DNA of 64,000 nt, from the NCBI RefSeq assembly GCF_947488835.1, contig NZ_CANLBK010000001.1, positions 620,001 through 684,000 on the forward strand. The letters are read 5' to 3'. Position 1 is the stretch's first letter. Each line of letters opens with the position of its first letter. A program made the position numbers and the translations under genes. Below the pieces are notes generated by a model, which ran no database searches, was not told the DNA's origin, and saw only the letters and a list, made by a program, of their open reading frames with translations. The stretch is from an uncultured Marinobacter sp. (lineage in GTDB: Bacteria > Pseudomonadota > Gammaproteobacteria > Pseudomonadales > Oleiphilaceae). This document shows positions 42,528 to 51,616 of this stretch, in pieces.

Positions 42528-44354
42528 TCAGTGCGCCGGGTTCGGGTGTTTTACCAGAAATGGACCTATGGCGAGATAGTCCAGGGCACCCTGAATGAAG
42601 GCTCTTACGCCATCCTCCGGAGAGTTGACGATGGGTTCTTCGTGCATATTGAAACTGGTGTTTATCAGGCTTGGGATGCCACTCAGCTTTTCGTATTCGG
42701 CCAATATGTCGTAGTAACCGGGGTTGGCTTCACGCTGGATAAGCTGCGGCCTGGCCGTGCCATCTACGTGCACAGCCGCCGGGCAGTTTTCTTTCATGAA
42801 ATCGGTGCAGTCGAAGGTCACTGTCATAAATTCAGCCGCGTGCTCAGCGCCTTTGATGTTGAGATAGCACTTCTCACGGGCTTCGTAGAGGGTCACCGGG
42901 GCAAACGGCATGAACTCGGTGCGGCCAAGGCGTTTGTTCAGCCACTGATTCACTTCCGGTTCGCGGGCGTGGTACAGAATGGAGCGGTTACCCAGGGATC
43001 TTGGGCCATACTCCATGCGGCCATCGAACCTTGCGACTACTTCGCCGCCGTGAATCAACGCGGCGACTTCAGCCGCCAGATTCTCGGGCCGGCGATACTG
43101 CAGGTTTTCCGCCTTGAGCGCCTTTTCCATTTCGGCTTCGGAATAATCAGGGCCCATGTAGGCATTCACGATGGAGGGTTTAACGCCACCCGGCCAGCTG
43201 TGATAGAGCGCAGCGCCTGTTCCGCAACCCCCGTCGCCCATGTTGGGGTAAACAAAGATGTGGTTTACACCCTCAATTTCAAAAATGCGCTGATTGAGTT
43301 TTACGTTTGCTGTTACACCGCCAGAGAGCACGATGGTGTCGATACCGGTTTTTTCTACCCAGTAGCGAATATAGTTGGTTGCTACCTTCTCCAGTACATA
43401 CTGGTAAGCGGCTGCCACATCGATTTTCGGGAATTTGGAGGCCAGATAACGGGAGAAAAACACGTTATTTGCTTCGTAAATCCGGAAGTCGCCCGGCTTC
43501 TGCTCAATGCGGGAGAGAAGAATTTCGCCCAGGATTTCTGGGTCACCGTAAGAGGCCAACCCGACAATTTTACCTTCGTGACGGCTGGGCTTGAAACCAA
43601 GGCTGGATGTCACGTGCTCGTAAAGGGTGCCGAGTGAATTCGGGAACGGCAGACCATGCAAGCGGTGGATTTTGCCATCCCGAGCTTCGCTCACCGAACC
43701 GGCCAAGCCGGAGCCGTAGCCATCCAGAGTCACGCACAATGCACGCTCATACCCACTGCACAGAAAACTGTTGGCTGCGTGAGACAGGTGGTGATCCATG
43801 CGCTTTACCGGTTTGGTCCAGCCCATGTCGCTCAAGCCTTGAACGAGTTCGTTTTCCCACTGTTGGAACGATTCGGTAGCGCCCTCACCCCAATGCCGGG
43901 AGGATTTCAGAGCCGCGTTGTTAGACGCCAGTTTCTGCACACCTGCCATGTTGTAATAAGAGTTATGCAGAAACCCTTTTTCCATAATGGCATTGGGGTG
44001 CTGAAGGCCGTGAATCGGCTGATTGCGATCTGGCACCCGGCCCAATGCATCTTTGATTTGTGGGCTTAGATCCCTGGGTTGAAAACCTTTGATAAAGGTC
44101 TTCTCATCTTCCAGGTTTTTTGTGAACAGCTTCTGTTCGTTCTCCCAAGTAAGGAACGGATAGCACACCAAGTCGAAGTCGCTCATGGAGAGGCCGGTGT
44201 AGGCAAGTGCTTTCTCCAGTGCCAAGCGCGGGAAACCGGATTGCTGCTTGGTTCTGGTAAACCGTTCCTCACCCGCGGCGAAGAGGATGTTGCCATCTTC
44301 AACAATTGAAACTGTCGAGTCTTTGTCTAGCGGGGATATCCCTAGCACCTTCAT
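42528..44354 (-). CDS. Carbamoyltransferase (NodU/CmcH/TobZ family)
   Basis: A 608-residue O-carbamoyltransferase. The N terminus (MKVLGISPLDKDSTVSIVED) and AAGEERFTRTKQQSGFP match the ASKHA-fold Kae1-like domain of NodU and TobZ. MDHHLSHAANSFLCSGYERA holds the metal-binding histidines, and LSGGVTANVKLNQRIFE and RMEYGPRSLGNRSIL are the YrdC-like C-terminal signatures, so it should use carbamoyl phosphate and ATP to carbamoylate a hydroxyl. In this operon the acceptor is probably a sugar of the repeat unit. The ATG at 44354 overlaps the deacetylase stop by four bases. Confidence 0.92.
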   Translation of the reverse strand: MKVLGISPLDKDSTVSIVEDGNILFAAGEERFTRTKQQSGFPRLALEKALAYTGLSMSDFDLVCYPFLTWENEQKLFTKNLEDEKTFIKGFQPRDLSPQIKDALGRVPDRNQPIHGLQHPNAIMEKGFLHNSYYNMAGVQKLASNNAALKSSRHWGEGATESFQQWENELVQGLSDMGWTKPVKRMDHHLSHAANSFLCSGYERALCVTLDGYGSGLAGSVSEARDGKIHRLHGLPFPNSLGTLYEHVTSSLGFKPSRHEGKIVGLASYGDPEILGEILLSRIEQKPGDFRIYEANNVFFSRYLASKFPKIDVAAAYQYVLEKVATNYIRYWVEKTGIDTIVLSGGVTANVKLNQRIFEIEGVNHIFVYPNMGDGGCGTGAALYHSWPGGVKPSIVNAYMGPDYSEAEMEKALKAENLQYRRPENLAAEVAALIHGGEVVARFDGRMEYGPRSLGNRSILYHAREPEVNQWLNKRLGRTEFMPFAPVTLYEAREKCYLNIKGAEHAAEFMTVTFDCTDFMKENCPAAVHVDGTARPQLIQREANPGYYDILAEYEKLSGIPSLINTSFNMHEEPIVNSPEDGVRAFIQGALDYLAIGPFLVKHPNPAH

Positions 44355-45346
44355 GCCTTACTCTCCATATACTTGCGAACGCGGGTGGGCGTTGAAGCCT
44401 GGCCGCCTAATTCGTTGAAAAAGAAATCGAAAAACTGTCGAAAGCTGTCCAGAAACCCCTTTAACTGGGCTTCGTTCTGTACATACGTTGTGTTACCCGG
44501 TACTACGCTGGGGCTATGGAAGCTCCAGGTGAACGTGCGTACGCCCTGATTGTAGAGTGCCCTTGTAAGCTTGATGTGTTCGGCCGGTGTGAACCCTTCC
44601 GGAGAAAGCATTAGCCTGTCCACCGCGCCGGCCCGAGCGAGAATGCCCGGAGCCTTAAGCTTACGCAGCCGTTGCGCGGCCTCGTACAGCGGGACCGCCA
44701 CCGGTTGAGCCCAGCCGATAAAGCCACCGGTGCAGGGAATCTCCAAAATGGGTTTATCGGACCCACCAAACCAGAATGGGTGTGCGTTGTACCTGCGATA
44801 GTCCGGCCCGCCATCTTCCCGGGAATCCAGGGGTGGGCAAACGGATAAATCAATAGTGAACCCCAGTTCCTGAAGAATGCCCGTGGTATTGGGCCCAAAA
44901 CCGTAACGCCCGGCCTTGTAGGCAACGGGCGCCTGACCAAAATTCTGCGCAATGGTATCCCGCAGCACACGGAGTTTTTCCCGCTCCAGACCTTCGGGCA
45001 AGTTGCCGGGGTACATATTTGAGCGGGACAGTATTTCTTCTTGAGGTGGGTTAACCCAAGGGTGAAGGTGGGCCCCAATTTCACACTGGCCTTTCTCGGC
45101 AAATTGTTTGAGCAACCCGTAACCGTGGCGCTGGCTGGCGACCGGATAGTCAATGACGTAACACGGGCGAATGCCATACTCGTTGAAGATGCTCTGAGCA
45201 CGATCGATGTGCGCCATCGCGGACACCCGATTCGCCCTGGCGTCTGGTTCGGCACTCCAATCAAACTCTTCTTCAGTATCAATCACCACGATCAGTTGTG
45301 GTGGTGTCTCCGGTGGGAGCCGTATGTCCTTCTTTTGTTCAAACAT
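44351..45346 (-). CDS. Polysaccharide deacetylase family protein
   Basis: A 331-residue NodB-fold protein. QLIVVIDTEEEFDW carries the catalytic Asp motif near residue 22, CEIGAHLHPWVNPPQEE the metal-binding histidines near 93, and YKAGRYGFGPNT the next conserved motif. No signal peptide is visible, unlike secreted deacetylases, so it may deacetylate a sugar precursor on the cytoplasmic side. It lies 65 bases after the beta-barrel gene and overlaps the carbamoyltransferase by four bases. It is distinct from the DUF3473-type deacetylase at 51617. Confidence 0.85.
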   Translation of the reverse strand: MFEQKKDIRLPPETPPQLIVVIDTEEEFDWSAEPDARANRVSAMAHIDRAQSIFNEYGIRPCYVIDYPVASQRHGYGLLKQFAEKGQCEIGAHLHPWVNPPQEEILSRSNMYPGNLPEGLEREKLRVLRDTIAQNFGQAPVAYKAGRYGFGPNTTGILQELGFTIDLSVCPPLDSREDGGPDYRRYNAHPFWFGGSDKPILEIPCTGGFIGWAQPVAVPLYEAAQRLRKLKAPGILARAGAVDRLMLSPEGFTPAEHIKLTRALYNQGVRTFTWSFHSPSVVPGNTTYVQNEAQLKGFLDSFRQFFDFFFNELGGQASTPTRVRKYMESKA

Positions 45347-45411
45347 GATTCCATTCCTGACTGTCGTATCGCCGTGCTACTACGAATCGCTCTAATGGCC
45401 AGCTGCCAACG

Positions 45412-46761
45412 CTACCTACTCAGTGCAAAACCGTGAGTCAGCACAAAACGCAGCTCAAATTGCTCTTCATCACTTCGGGCCAGACGCGTACGCAAGTACG
45501 ATTGGTTGAACTGCACACCAAAGCTTGTGTTCTCAGCCAGCTGTCGACTCCAGTGCGTAGTAAAGCGATGAATCTGCTGGACAATAATGTTGGCATCTTC
45601 GTCTGCTTCAGCGTTCCAGCTGTATCCGAACGTTAGCCTTTGAAGCGCCGTCAGCTGAAAACCAAGGCTGGTACCAGCACGGTACTCATGGGTGGTTGCA
45701 CCGGAGACCTGGGATTCCAGGATTGAGCCTTCAGCATAGATCCCTAGATCACATACATCGCAAACCCGTTGGTTGTTATGGGTAAAGAGCAGTGAGTCGG
45801 TAACGACCAGCTCTCGCAACCGGATTGTCTCTGGCAGGAATGAAAATTCCGGTGGGAAGCCTGTAGAAAGGTCTGTGGCGCTGTCAGACATGCTGCGATC
45901 GTATTTGATGGCTGTACGCCAATCAGAAGTGACCCAGGAGCGTTCTAAAAATCCGGTTATCGCCTCATTTTCGCTGACTGTACCGTCTGGGTACTCCGAG
46001 TTTGCCTTGCTAACACCGCCACCGATGCTAAAGAAGCCGCCTTCCGCATCGTAGCTGTATACAAGCTGGACTGTATCGATGGTTATATCTGTACGCCGTT
46101 CTTCAGACCAGCTCCGGCTGGCGTTGAGACTGCCTGTGGAGCGATCGGTCAGCCTGCGAGATAATTGGCTGCTGGCCGTCACGGATTTCTGATCGTTCAG
46201 GGTGCCGCTGCCAAGCGTTCGGCCAGCCTGGCCCGCAAATCGCAGCGTTGTCAGTTCGCCAGGGTAAAAACGAAGCCCGGCGCCTGCGCTCACGCTGTTC
46301 TGCATGTCATAACTTGACGGGTTGATCACAAACCCTGTGTCGTTACGTACTGAGTTGACCGTATGGCCCAGGTTAAAGTCGAGCCGGCTAGCGGGATCTT
46401 GGTGGGTGTAACGGGCCGCACCGGTAATAGTGCTGTTATCGGACTGATCCGAATCCGCCGATTGCCAGCTGGTATCAACCGTGCCGCCATACTGTAGCGT
46501 CAGCGCATTCGCGCCTCTCTCCAGAGTGCCTCCCACAGCCCCGGATACACCCACTCCCGGCTTTGTATTGGTATCCGTGTAGGTGCCCTGATCTGTACGC
46601 GTGTGAGTAACAGCGGTGAATACGGACGCAGAGCCAGAGAGCACCGATATATCGTCACTGAGGCCCTGCGCCGTTGCCACGAAAGGCCAGACAGCACAGC
46701 AAGCGCCCGCCAAAAGACCGGCGAGGCGGTAGTTGTTTGCAATCCCTGCTGTTCGCGCCAC
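45412..46761 (-). CDS. XrtA/PEP-CTERM system-associated outer membrane beta-barrel protein
   Basis: A 449-residue exported protein. A signal peptide ends near ATA-QG (about residue 32) and the rest is a long series of amphipathic alternating strands with many Thr, Ser, Asp and aromatic residues, ending LRFVLTHGFALSR, consistent with a transmembrane beta barrel of 16 or more strands. Proteins of this sort (TIGR03016-type) sit at this place in exosortase A operons, between the tyrosine-kinase-like gene and glycan enzymes. A role as the outer-membrane exit or in anchoring the polysaccharide is plausible but not shown. The gap to the gene upstream is four bases. Confidence 0.88.
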   Translation of the reverse strand: MARTAGIANNYRLAGLLAGACCAVWPFVATAQGLSDDISVLSGSASVFTAVTHTRTDQGTYTDTNTKPGVGVSGAVGGTLERGANALTLQYGGTVDTSWQSADSDQSDNSTITGAARYTHQDPASRLDFNLGHTVNSVRNDTGFVINPSSYDMQNSVSAGAGLRFYPGELTTLRFAGQAGRTLGSGTLNDQKSVTASSQLSRRLTDRSTGSLNASRSWSEERRTDITIDTVQLVYSYDAEGGFFSIGGGVSKANSEYPDGTVSENEAITGFLERSWVTSDWRTAIKYDRSMSDSATDLSTGFPPEFSFLPETIRLRELVVTDSLLFTHNNQRVCDVCDLGIYAEGSILESQVSGATTHEYRAGTSLGFQLTALQRLTFGYSWNAEADEDANIIVQQIHRFTTHWSRQLAENTSFGVQFNQSYLRTRLARSDEEQFELRFVLTHGFALSR

Positions 46762-46765
46762 TGTG

Positions 46766-47644
46766 CTACTCCTGAAAAATCAGGCCGGAGAATTTGTCTG
46801 ACCCAAGTGCATCCACGGAATCTTCAATGACTTCACCGGTGACTTCTCCAAATGGAACACCAAATACTATCTGGTCTGCGAAACGCTCAAGAATCCGCGC
46901 CTCGGTGTTCTCTCGAAAAGGTGGTGCATTCAACACTATGCACCGGTCTGGATAGCGTGCTTTGAGTTCAGTCATCAATTCGCGCATGCGAACGGCTGAA
47001 AACAGCTCCACTGCGGAGGATGCCCGAGTGCCTGCCGGAATCACTGTAAGCCGCTCTACACCACTGGAGTAGAGTATCGATTTGATGTCCATGGAGCGGT
47101 CGGCTACAAAATCCGTAACACCGGTATCCATCGGGCTGGAAACCAGGCCTTCCAGTTCGTTGCTGTAAGGATCGCAATCCACGAGCAACGCTGAGGTTTG
47201 TGAATCCAGGGCAAACGCAGCCGCCAAGTTGTAGGCCGTGAGCAGGCCACCGGGGCCGGTGCCAAGACTGCTGAACATAACGGTGAAACTATTACCTTCG
47301 CCCGCCCGGTTGCGCAGCTGTATTCGTAACTCCCGGTAGGCATCCATGACTTCTTTATCTGCCATACCCGAGAAGATTATTTTCCTTTCCCGCAACTGCT
47401 CACGGCTCCAGGGCCGAGGGTTACCAATTAGCCCCAGAGACACCGATGAATCGTAAACCGTCGGTGGGTGTTCACTTTTATTGGATTCCACCCGGGTCCA
47501 GTTTGGTTTGTCTCTATCTGAACCTGCATAGGGGCGCTCGGTGCGGAAGTTATCCTCCGCGTTGGCTTCACCACGGGTATGCCTATGTTGGCGCTGTTCT
47601 TCCTGACTTTTAAGAAGGGCATTGTAAAGTTTGTTGTCATCCAT
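46766..47644 (-). CDS. BY-kinase-like protein with degenerate Walker motifs
   Basis: A 292-residue relative of the CpsD/TIGR03018-type tyrosine autokinase found in XrtA loci. The overall fold is recognisable: DAYRELRIQLRNR (about 101-113), the Walker A' strand ALLVDCDP (152-159) and a C-terminal SGLIFQE. But the Walker A position (about 125-134) reads SSLGTGPGGL instead of GxxGxGK(S/T), so the essential Lys and Ser/Thr are missing. Walker B (235-242) is CIVLNAPP with Asn for Asp, and there is no C-terminal tyrosine cluster. It is predicted to be a pseudokinase that may still bind the chain-length protein, whose gene overlaps it by eight bases. Confidence 0.88.
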   Translation of the reverse strand: MDDNKLYNALLKSQEEQRQHRHTRGEANAEDNFRTERPYAGSDRDKPNWTRVESNKSEHPPTVYDSSVSLGLIGNPRPWSREQLRERKIIFSGMADKEVMDAYRELRIQLRNRAGEGNSFTVMFSSLGTGPGGLLTAYNLAAAFALDSQTSALLVDCDPYSNELEGLVSSPMDTGVTDFVADRSMDIKSILYSSGVERLTVIPAGTRASSAVELFSAVRMRELMTELKARYPDRCIVLNAPPFRENTEARILERFADQIVFGVPFGEVTGEVIEDSVDALGSDKFSGLIFQE

Positions 47645-49220
47645 TAGATGCGCCCCCCCCTAAACCAGTTAGCTCGCCTGCTTTGTTAATCAATTGTTCC
47701 GGGGTAATGCCCATCACGCTGAACACAAGAACGGCGAGATACGCTGCCATGAACACGGCCAGCATCAGCAGAATCGACAGCACATCTTTGCGAAACAGGC
47801 GGTCTTTCCAGGTGCTTCTGTAATGTGGAATGCTGGTCAGCACGGGAATAGACTCCGGCAGGGCCAGTTGCAGCGCACGGGGCGAACGTACACGTTGATC
47901 AAACATTACGAGCATTACCAGCAAGCCCAGTACCATGGCGCTGCCAAGGAACGGGCCCGCAAGACCAACCTGGTACAACTGCAGGCCATCCCATCGAGTG
48001 GGATACGTAGCGGGCTCCTGAATTTTATAACTTACGCCCTCTCCCTGAACGTCCAGTGTCATCGACAACCGTGCTTTTTCCCGGCGTTGGAGCATGTCTT
48101 CGTAAACGCCTCGGGTAACGTCGTAATCCCGGGTTAGCTCTGAAAGCTGCGCCTGGTTCTCTGCAACACGTTGCGAGCGAACAAACGATTCTTCGAGGAG
48201 TCGCTCCAGGGATGCCAAGCGGTTTTTCTGAACGGCCAACCGGGTGGTGCTGTCGGAGAGTTGAATTTTAAGGTTTTCGTATACCGGATTTTCCATTACC
48301 TCGGTAACACTACCATCCCGATCATCATCGGTTTGGGTGGATACGCGCTTCTCGAGATCTGCGATCTGGTCCTGAACGCTAACCACATCCGGGTGGCGCT
48401 CGTGGTAACGCAACAATAGAGAGTCCAATTCTTGCCGCATAGCGACTAACCGCCGCTCGGCAGAGGACTTGCCGGGGTCTACAGTGATACGGCGCACCGG
48501 CTGCTCGCTATCCAATTGACGACGGGTAAGCGTTACCTCAGATTCGGTTTGCTGGATTTCCAGCTTGAGGTTTTCAATCTCCCGGCGCAGGTTTTCAATT
48601 CTGGCAAGCACGCTACTCTCGGTGCCATCCTGATTGCCAGATTTGAATTCTTTCAAGCGCTGCTCAGCGTCTTCAAGCTGGCGTTGGTAGGATTTAACTT
48701 GAGAATCAATGAACTCAAACGCACCCTGGCTCTCGGAGCGTTTTTTACGCACAGTGCGCTCGATAAAGCGGTTAAGCACTGCGCTTAGGACCTGAAAAGA
48801 CTCATCTGGATTTCTGCTAGTGTAGCTCAGCTCGAGGAAGTTCCGGTTGGACACCCGAATACCGACCTGCGTTCGCAACTCACTGATTATCCCGTTCCGA
48901 AGAGCATCCGTTTCACCGCCCCGGATCAACCCGGTATCCAGAGCAATCTGCTCAAGAAATGTTCGGCTCTGCATCATTTCCCGAGCTTCGTTAATACGGT
49001 CAAGCTGAGTCACTTCGGCTTGGCCCCGGAGCAATGGCTGCAGGATATTGGATTGGTCGGCGTACAAAACGGCTTGGGAGGTATAGCTTTTCGGGGTTAC
49101 ATAGCCCAGCGTCAACACCCCTGCCGTCACGGCCATAAAAATAACTACAGCAGCCAACCTGTGGCGGTAAAGCTCAAGCTTTACCGCACGGAGGGTGTCG
49201 AGAATGAACTGTATATCCAT
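47637..49220 (-). CDS. XrtA system polysaccharide chain-length determinant (Wzz-like)
   Basis: A 527-residue co-polymerase. One membrane helix near residues 20-42 and another at about 485-505 bracket a long periplasmic region. That region has the Wzz-type segment YTSQAVLYADQSN, then extended coiled coils (about 160-320, for example RQLEDAEQRLKEFKSGNQDG and LRREIENLKLEIQQTESEV). A third hydrophobic stretch near 425-445 lies beside the DQRVRSP motif. It should set chain length and link inner-membrane polymerisation to the export channel. Its ATG shares a base with the export lipoprotein stop (TGATG), and its end overlaps the BY-kinase-like gene. Confidence 0.92.
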   Translation of the reverse strand: MDIQFILDTLRAVKLELYRHRLAAVVIFMAVTAGVLTLGYVTPKSYTSQAVLYADQSNILQPLLRGQAEVTQLDRINEAREMMQSRTFLEQIALDTGLIRGGETDALRNGIISELRTQVGIRVSNRNFLELSYTSRNPDESFQVLSAVLNRFIERTVRKKRSESQGAFEFIDSQVKSYQRQLEDAEQRLKEFKSGNQDGTESSVLARIENLRREIENLKLEIQQTESEVTLTRRQLDSEQPVRRITVDPGKSSAERRLVAMRQELDSLLLRYHERHPDVVSVQDQIADLEKRVSTQTDDDRDGSVTEVMENPVYENLKIQLSDSTTRLAVQKNRLASLERLLEESFVRSQRVAENQAQLSELTRDYDVTRGVYEDMLQRREKARLSMTLDVQGEGVSYKIQEPATYPTRWDGLQLYQVGLAGPFLGSAMVLGLLVMLVMFDQRVRSPRALQLALPESIPVLTSIPHYRSTWKDRLFRKDVLSILLMLAVFMAAYLAVLVFSVMGITPEQLINKAGELTGLGGGASNG

Positions 49221-49858
49221 CAGAGCTCGCCTCGGAACAACTGTTTGCGGGGCACGCTGATAACATCCCCAGGCTGCAAGCTATGGTTCGTAAGCATGTC
49301 GCCGTCGGTAAGTATGGCTTCAAGATCCAGCCCAAAGCTCTGATATTCGCCGTTGATCTGGCGGTGCAGAACGGCGCGGCTGTCTGCTGCAAAATCGGTA
49401 ACGCCACCCGCCATAAGGATAACGTCGAGCACTGTCATGCCAGGCTGAAAAGCCACCGACTGCGGGGCTCCCACTTGGCCCGTTACACGAACCCGGTTCC
49501 GGAACTCTTTACTGAGTGGGTTGGTGACCATCACTGTCACTTCTGGCGTACGGATAAACTCGCCCAAGGTGTCACTGATTTCGGCGGCCAGTTGCTCAGG
49601 CTTTTTACCTTCTGCTTTAACATCCCCCATAAGGGGCATCGAAATATACCCATCGGGACGAACCACAATGGACTGCCCCAATTCCGGATTTCGCCAAACG
49701 TGGATAGAGATAGTATCCCCAACGCCTATCTCATAGGGCTCTGCCTCCAACTCGGATGCCGGCGGCATGTCGGCGGAAGAAGGTAAGCCTGCACAGGCAG
49801 CAATAAACAGACCCAGAACTGCAATCAAACCCATCCGCATAAACGTGAAACTAGTCAT
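49220..49858 (-). CDS. XrtA system polysaccharide export lipoprotein (Wza-like)
   Basis: A 212-residue outer-membrane lipoprotein with the lipobox FIAAC (Cys22). The mature part has the poly-export domain YEIGVGDTISIHVWRNPEL with VRPDGYISMPLMGDV, then a SLBB domain (RVTGQVGAPQSVAFQPGMTV) and QPGDVISVPRK. It is shorter than E. coli Wza, as is usual for exosortase A loci. It should form the periplasmic/outer-membrane channel with the chain-length protein encoded immediately downstream. Confidence 0.93.
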   Translation of the reverse strand: MTSFTFMRMGLIAVLGLFIAACAGLPSSADMPPASELEAEPYEIGVGDTISIHVWRNPELGQSIVVRPDGYISMPLMGDVKAEGKKPEQLAAEISDTLGEFIRTPEVTVMVTNPLSKEFRNRVRVTGQVGAPQSVAFQPGMTVLDVILMAGGVTDFAADSRAVLHRQINGEYQSFGLDLEAILTDGDMLTNHSLQPGDVISVPRKQLFRGEL

Positions 49859-49907
49859 AAACGCCCTCCAATCCCTTATTGTTCTGAAGTTCAGTATGGC
49901 AGAACCG

Positions 49908-51314
49908 TTACCGTACGCCTTTACCCAGGAGGATCACTTCCACTGTTTGGATCATGATCAGAAAATCCATCAAAAGGCTATGATTTTTGGAGTAGTAAAG
50001 ATCGTACTCCAGCTTGCCCCGGGCGTCTTCAACGGATGCACCATAGGGATATTTAAGTTGTGCCCAGCCCATCAGGCCAGGTTTTACATAATGCCGGGTA
50101 TCGTAAAACGGAATTTTCTCTTTCAGTTCAGAGACAAACTCCGGTCTTTCCGGGCGTGGCCCGACGATGCTCATTTCGCCTTTGATCACATTGTAGATCT
50201 GTGGCAATTCATCCAGGCGGGTGTTGCGTATGAACGCGCCAACCCTGGTAACCCGGTTATCATTCGCTGAGGCCCACTGGGCTTTGCCATCTTTCTCGGC
50301 GTCCTGCCGCATGCTGCGAAACTTGTAGATGCGAAATTCTTTACCGAGCATGCCCACCCGAGTCTGGCTGTAGAGTATTGGCCGCCCGGTTTCCAGAAAC
50401 ACGGCGATAGCTGTGAGGATAATGAACGGTATCATGACGGCCAGGAGCGTGAGGCTGATCAGCAGATCCAGCGATCGCTTGGCGAATACCCGGGACTTCG
50501 AGGCTTTAAACCCCTCCGAAAAGACTATCCAGGAGGGGTGAACCATATCGAGCTTGGCCTTTTTAAGCTCTCGCTCGTAAAAATCTATGCCATTGGTGAT
50601 AGCGATACCACGAAGTTTGCACTCCATCAGATCGGGCACAGGTAACCACCCGCCTTCATTGCGGCGGCGCTCCTGCTGGGCAATGACAATCTCGGAGATC
50701 CGATTTTGCCGACAGAACTGGTATAGGTCGTAAGGCGTGGGCAGCAATTTATCGGCATCGACAGCCCCGTTTGGAATGTCTGAGATGCAACCAATGATCC
50801 GAACACCTAACGCACGCATGTTGCGCTCGTACTCATCAAGAAGGTTGGCTGCAAAGTCACCGGCACCAAAGATCACTACACGACGAACGAGTTTCTCCGA
50901 ATCCACAACTCGCAAAAATATGAGCCTCAACACAATCACGACCAGCGATGCGCAAATAACCGCCCAGAACAGATTGGTGCTGCCGGGGTTCGCCGTTGGC
51001 AACAAAAGATAGAGCAGTTTCAAGCCGATTCCGCCCACAAAACAGTAGGCAACCAAGGTGCGGAAAAACAGGGCTGAAAGGCTTTCATGGACCATGGCGA
51101 GATAGCCACCCATCGCAAGGGTTCCGCAGCTCAGAATCAGCGCGAACAGGCTAGCAGACAGAGCATCTGTATCGACGGAAGGATAACCGACTCCCGCAAT
51201 GGACAGCAGCAACCCAAGAGAGGAAAAAATTGCATAAAGAACAACAAATTCGAGCGCGGCAAGCACCAGATATTGGATATGAAGATAGTGTTTTCTGAAT
51301 CTTATATACGTCAC
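49908..51314 (-). CDS. XrtA system initiating sugar-phosphate transferase (TIGR03013-type)
   Basis: A 468-residue polyisoprenyl-phosphate hexose-1-phosphate transferase of the WbaP class that starts the repeat unit. About four or five membrane helices fill the first 125 residues, a Rossmann-like middle domain follows (RVVIFGAGDFAANLLDEYER), and then the catalytic domain with KRSLDLLISLTLLAVMIPFI, SQTRVGMLGKEFRIYKFRSM, TRLDELPQIYNVIKGEMSIV and GPRPERPEF. The frame is open from a GTG at 51338, but AAGGA is correctly spaced before the GTG at 51314, which gives the normal family start, so that is chosen. It is the first gene of the minus-strand EPS operon. Confidence 0.93.
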   Translation of the reverse strand: MTYIRFRKHYLHIQYLVLAALEFVVLYAIFSSLGLLLSIAGVGYPSVDTDALSASLFALILSCGTLAMGGYLAMVHESLSALFFRTLVAYCFVGGIGLKLLYLLLPTANPGSTNLFWAVICASLVVIVLRLIFLRVVDSEKLVRRVVIFGAGDFAANLLDEYERNMRALGVRIIGCISDIPNGAVDADKLLPTPYDLYQFCRQNRISEIVIAQQERRRNEGGWLPVPDLMECKLRGIAITNGIDFYERELKKAKLDMVHPSWIVFSEGFKASKSRVFAKRSLDLLISLTLLAVMIPFIILTAIAVFLETGRPILYSQTRVGMLGKEFRIYKFRSMRQDAEKDGKAQWASANDNRVTRVGAFIRNTRLDELPQIYNVIKGEMSIVGPRPERPEFVSELKEKIPFYDTRHYVKPGLMGWAQLKYPYGASVEDARGKLEYDLYYSKNHSLLMDFLIMIQTVEVILLGKGVR

Positions 51315-51616
51315 GCCGAACTTCCTTGTCGTCTGCACAACAACCTGCGCCAGACCAACATCAAATTCTCCAGCAGATCACGCTCACTTTAGCTTTGAAC
51401 GACACCCTTTCCACTGGTTCATTTTTTATTTAGTGGCCCATTCTGCGCTGGCCAGCAAGTAATCTCAACACATTGTATCTTTTGGTTACATAGTTTTACA
51501 TTGTTTTTTATTGCTAGCCGACTTTATTGCATCAAGAATTGTATTTGCGCGGGCAGTGGGTGAAGATTAAGGCCTAGGTACTATTCCATTATTGGTACCA
51601 CAGGTAAGGAGCACCC
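51315..51616. promoter_or_regulatory. Divergent promoter region of the EPS operon and the deacetylase-ATPase pair
   Basis: This 302-base AT-rich gap lies between the minus-strand EPS operon and the plus-strand deacetylase, so both promoters must be here. A weak sigma54-like match (51434-51449) is on the plus strand, with GG-N10-GC but a poor -12 element. I cannot fix a sigma70 promoter or an operator. Confidence 0.45.

Noticed and set aside
51434..51449. A second sigma54 promoter upstream of the plus-strand deacetylase (GG-N10-GC).
   Set aside because: The -12 half is poor (GCGCT instead of TTGCT) and the -24 has one mismatch; a match of this quality is expected by chance in a window this size.
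26639..51575. A shared 16-base string, GTGAAGATTAAGGCCT, at about 26640 and 51559.
   Set aside because: A single 16-base match between any two places in 64 kb is not far from chance, and the flanks do not align.
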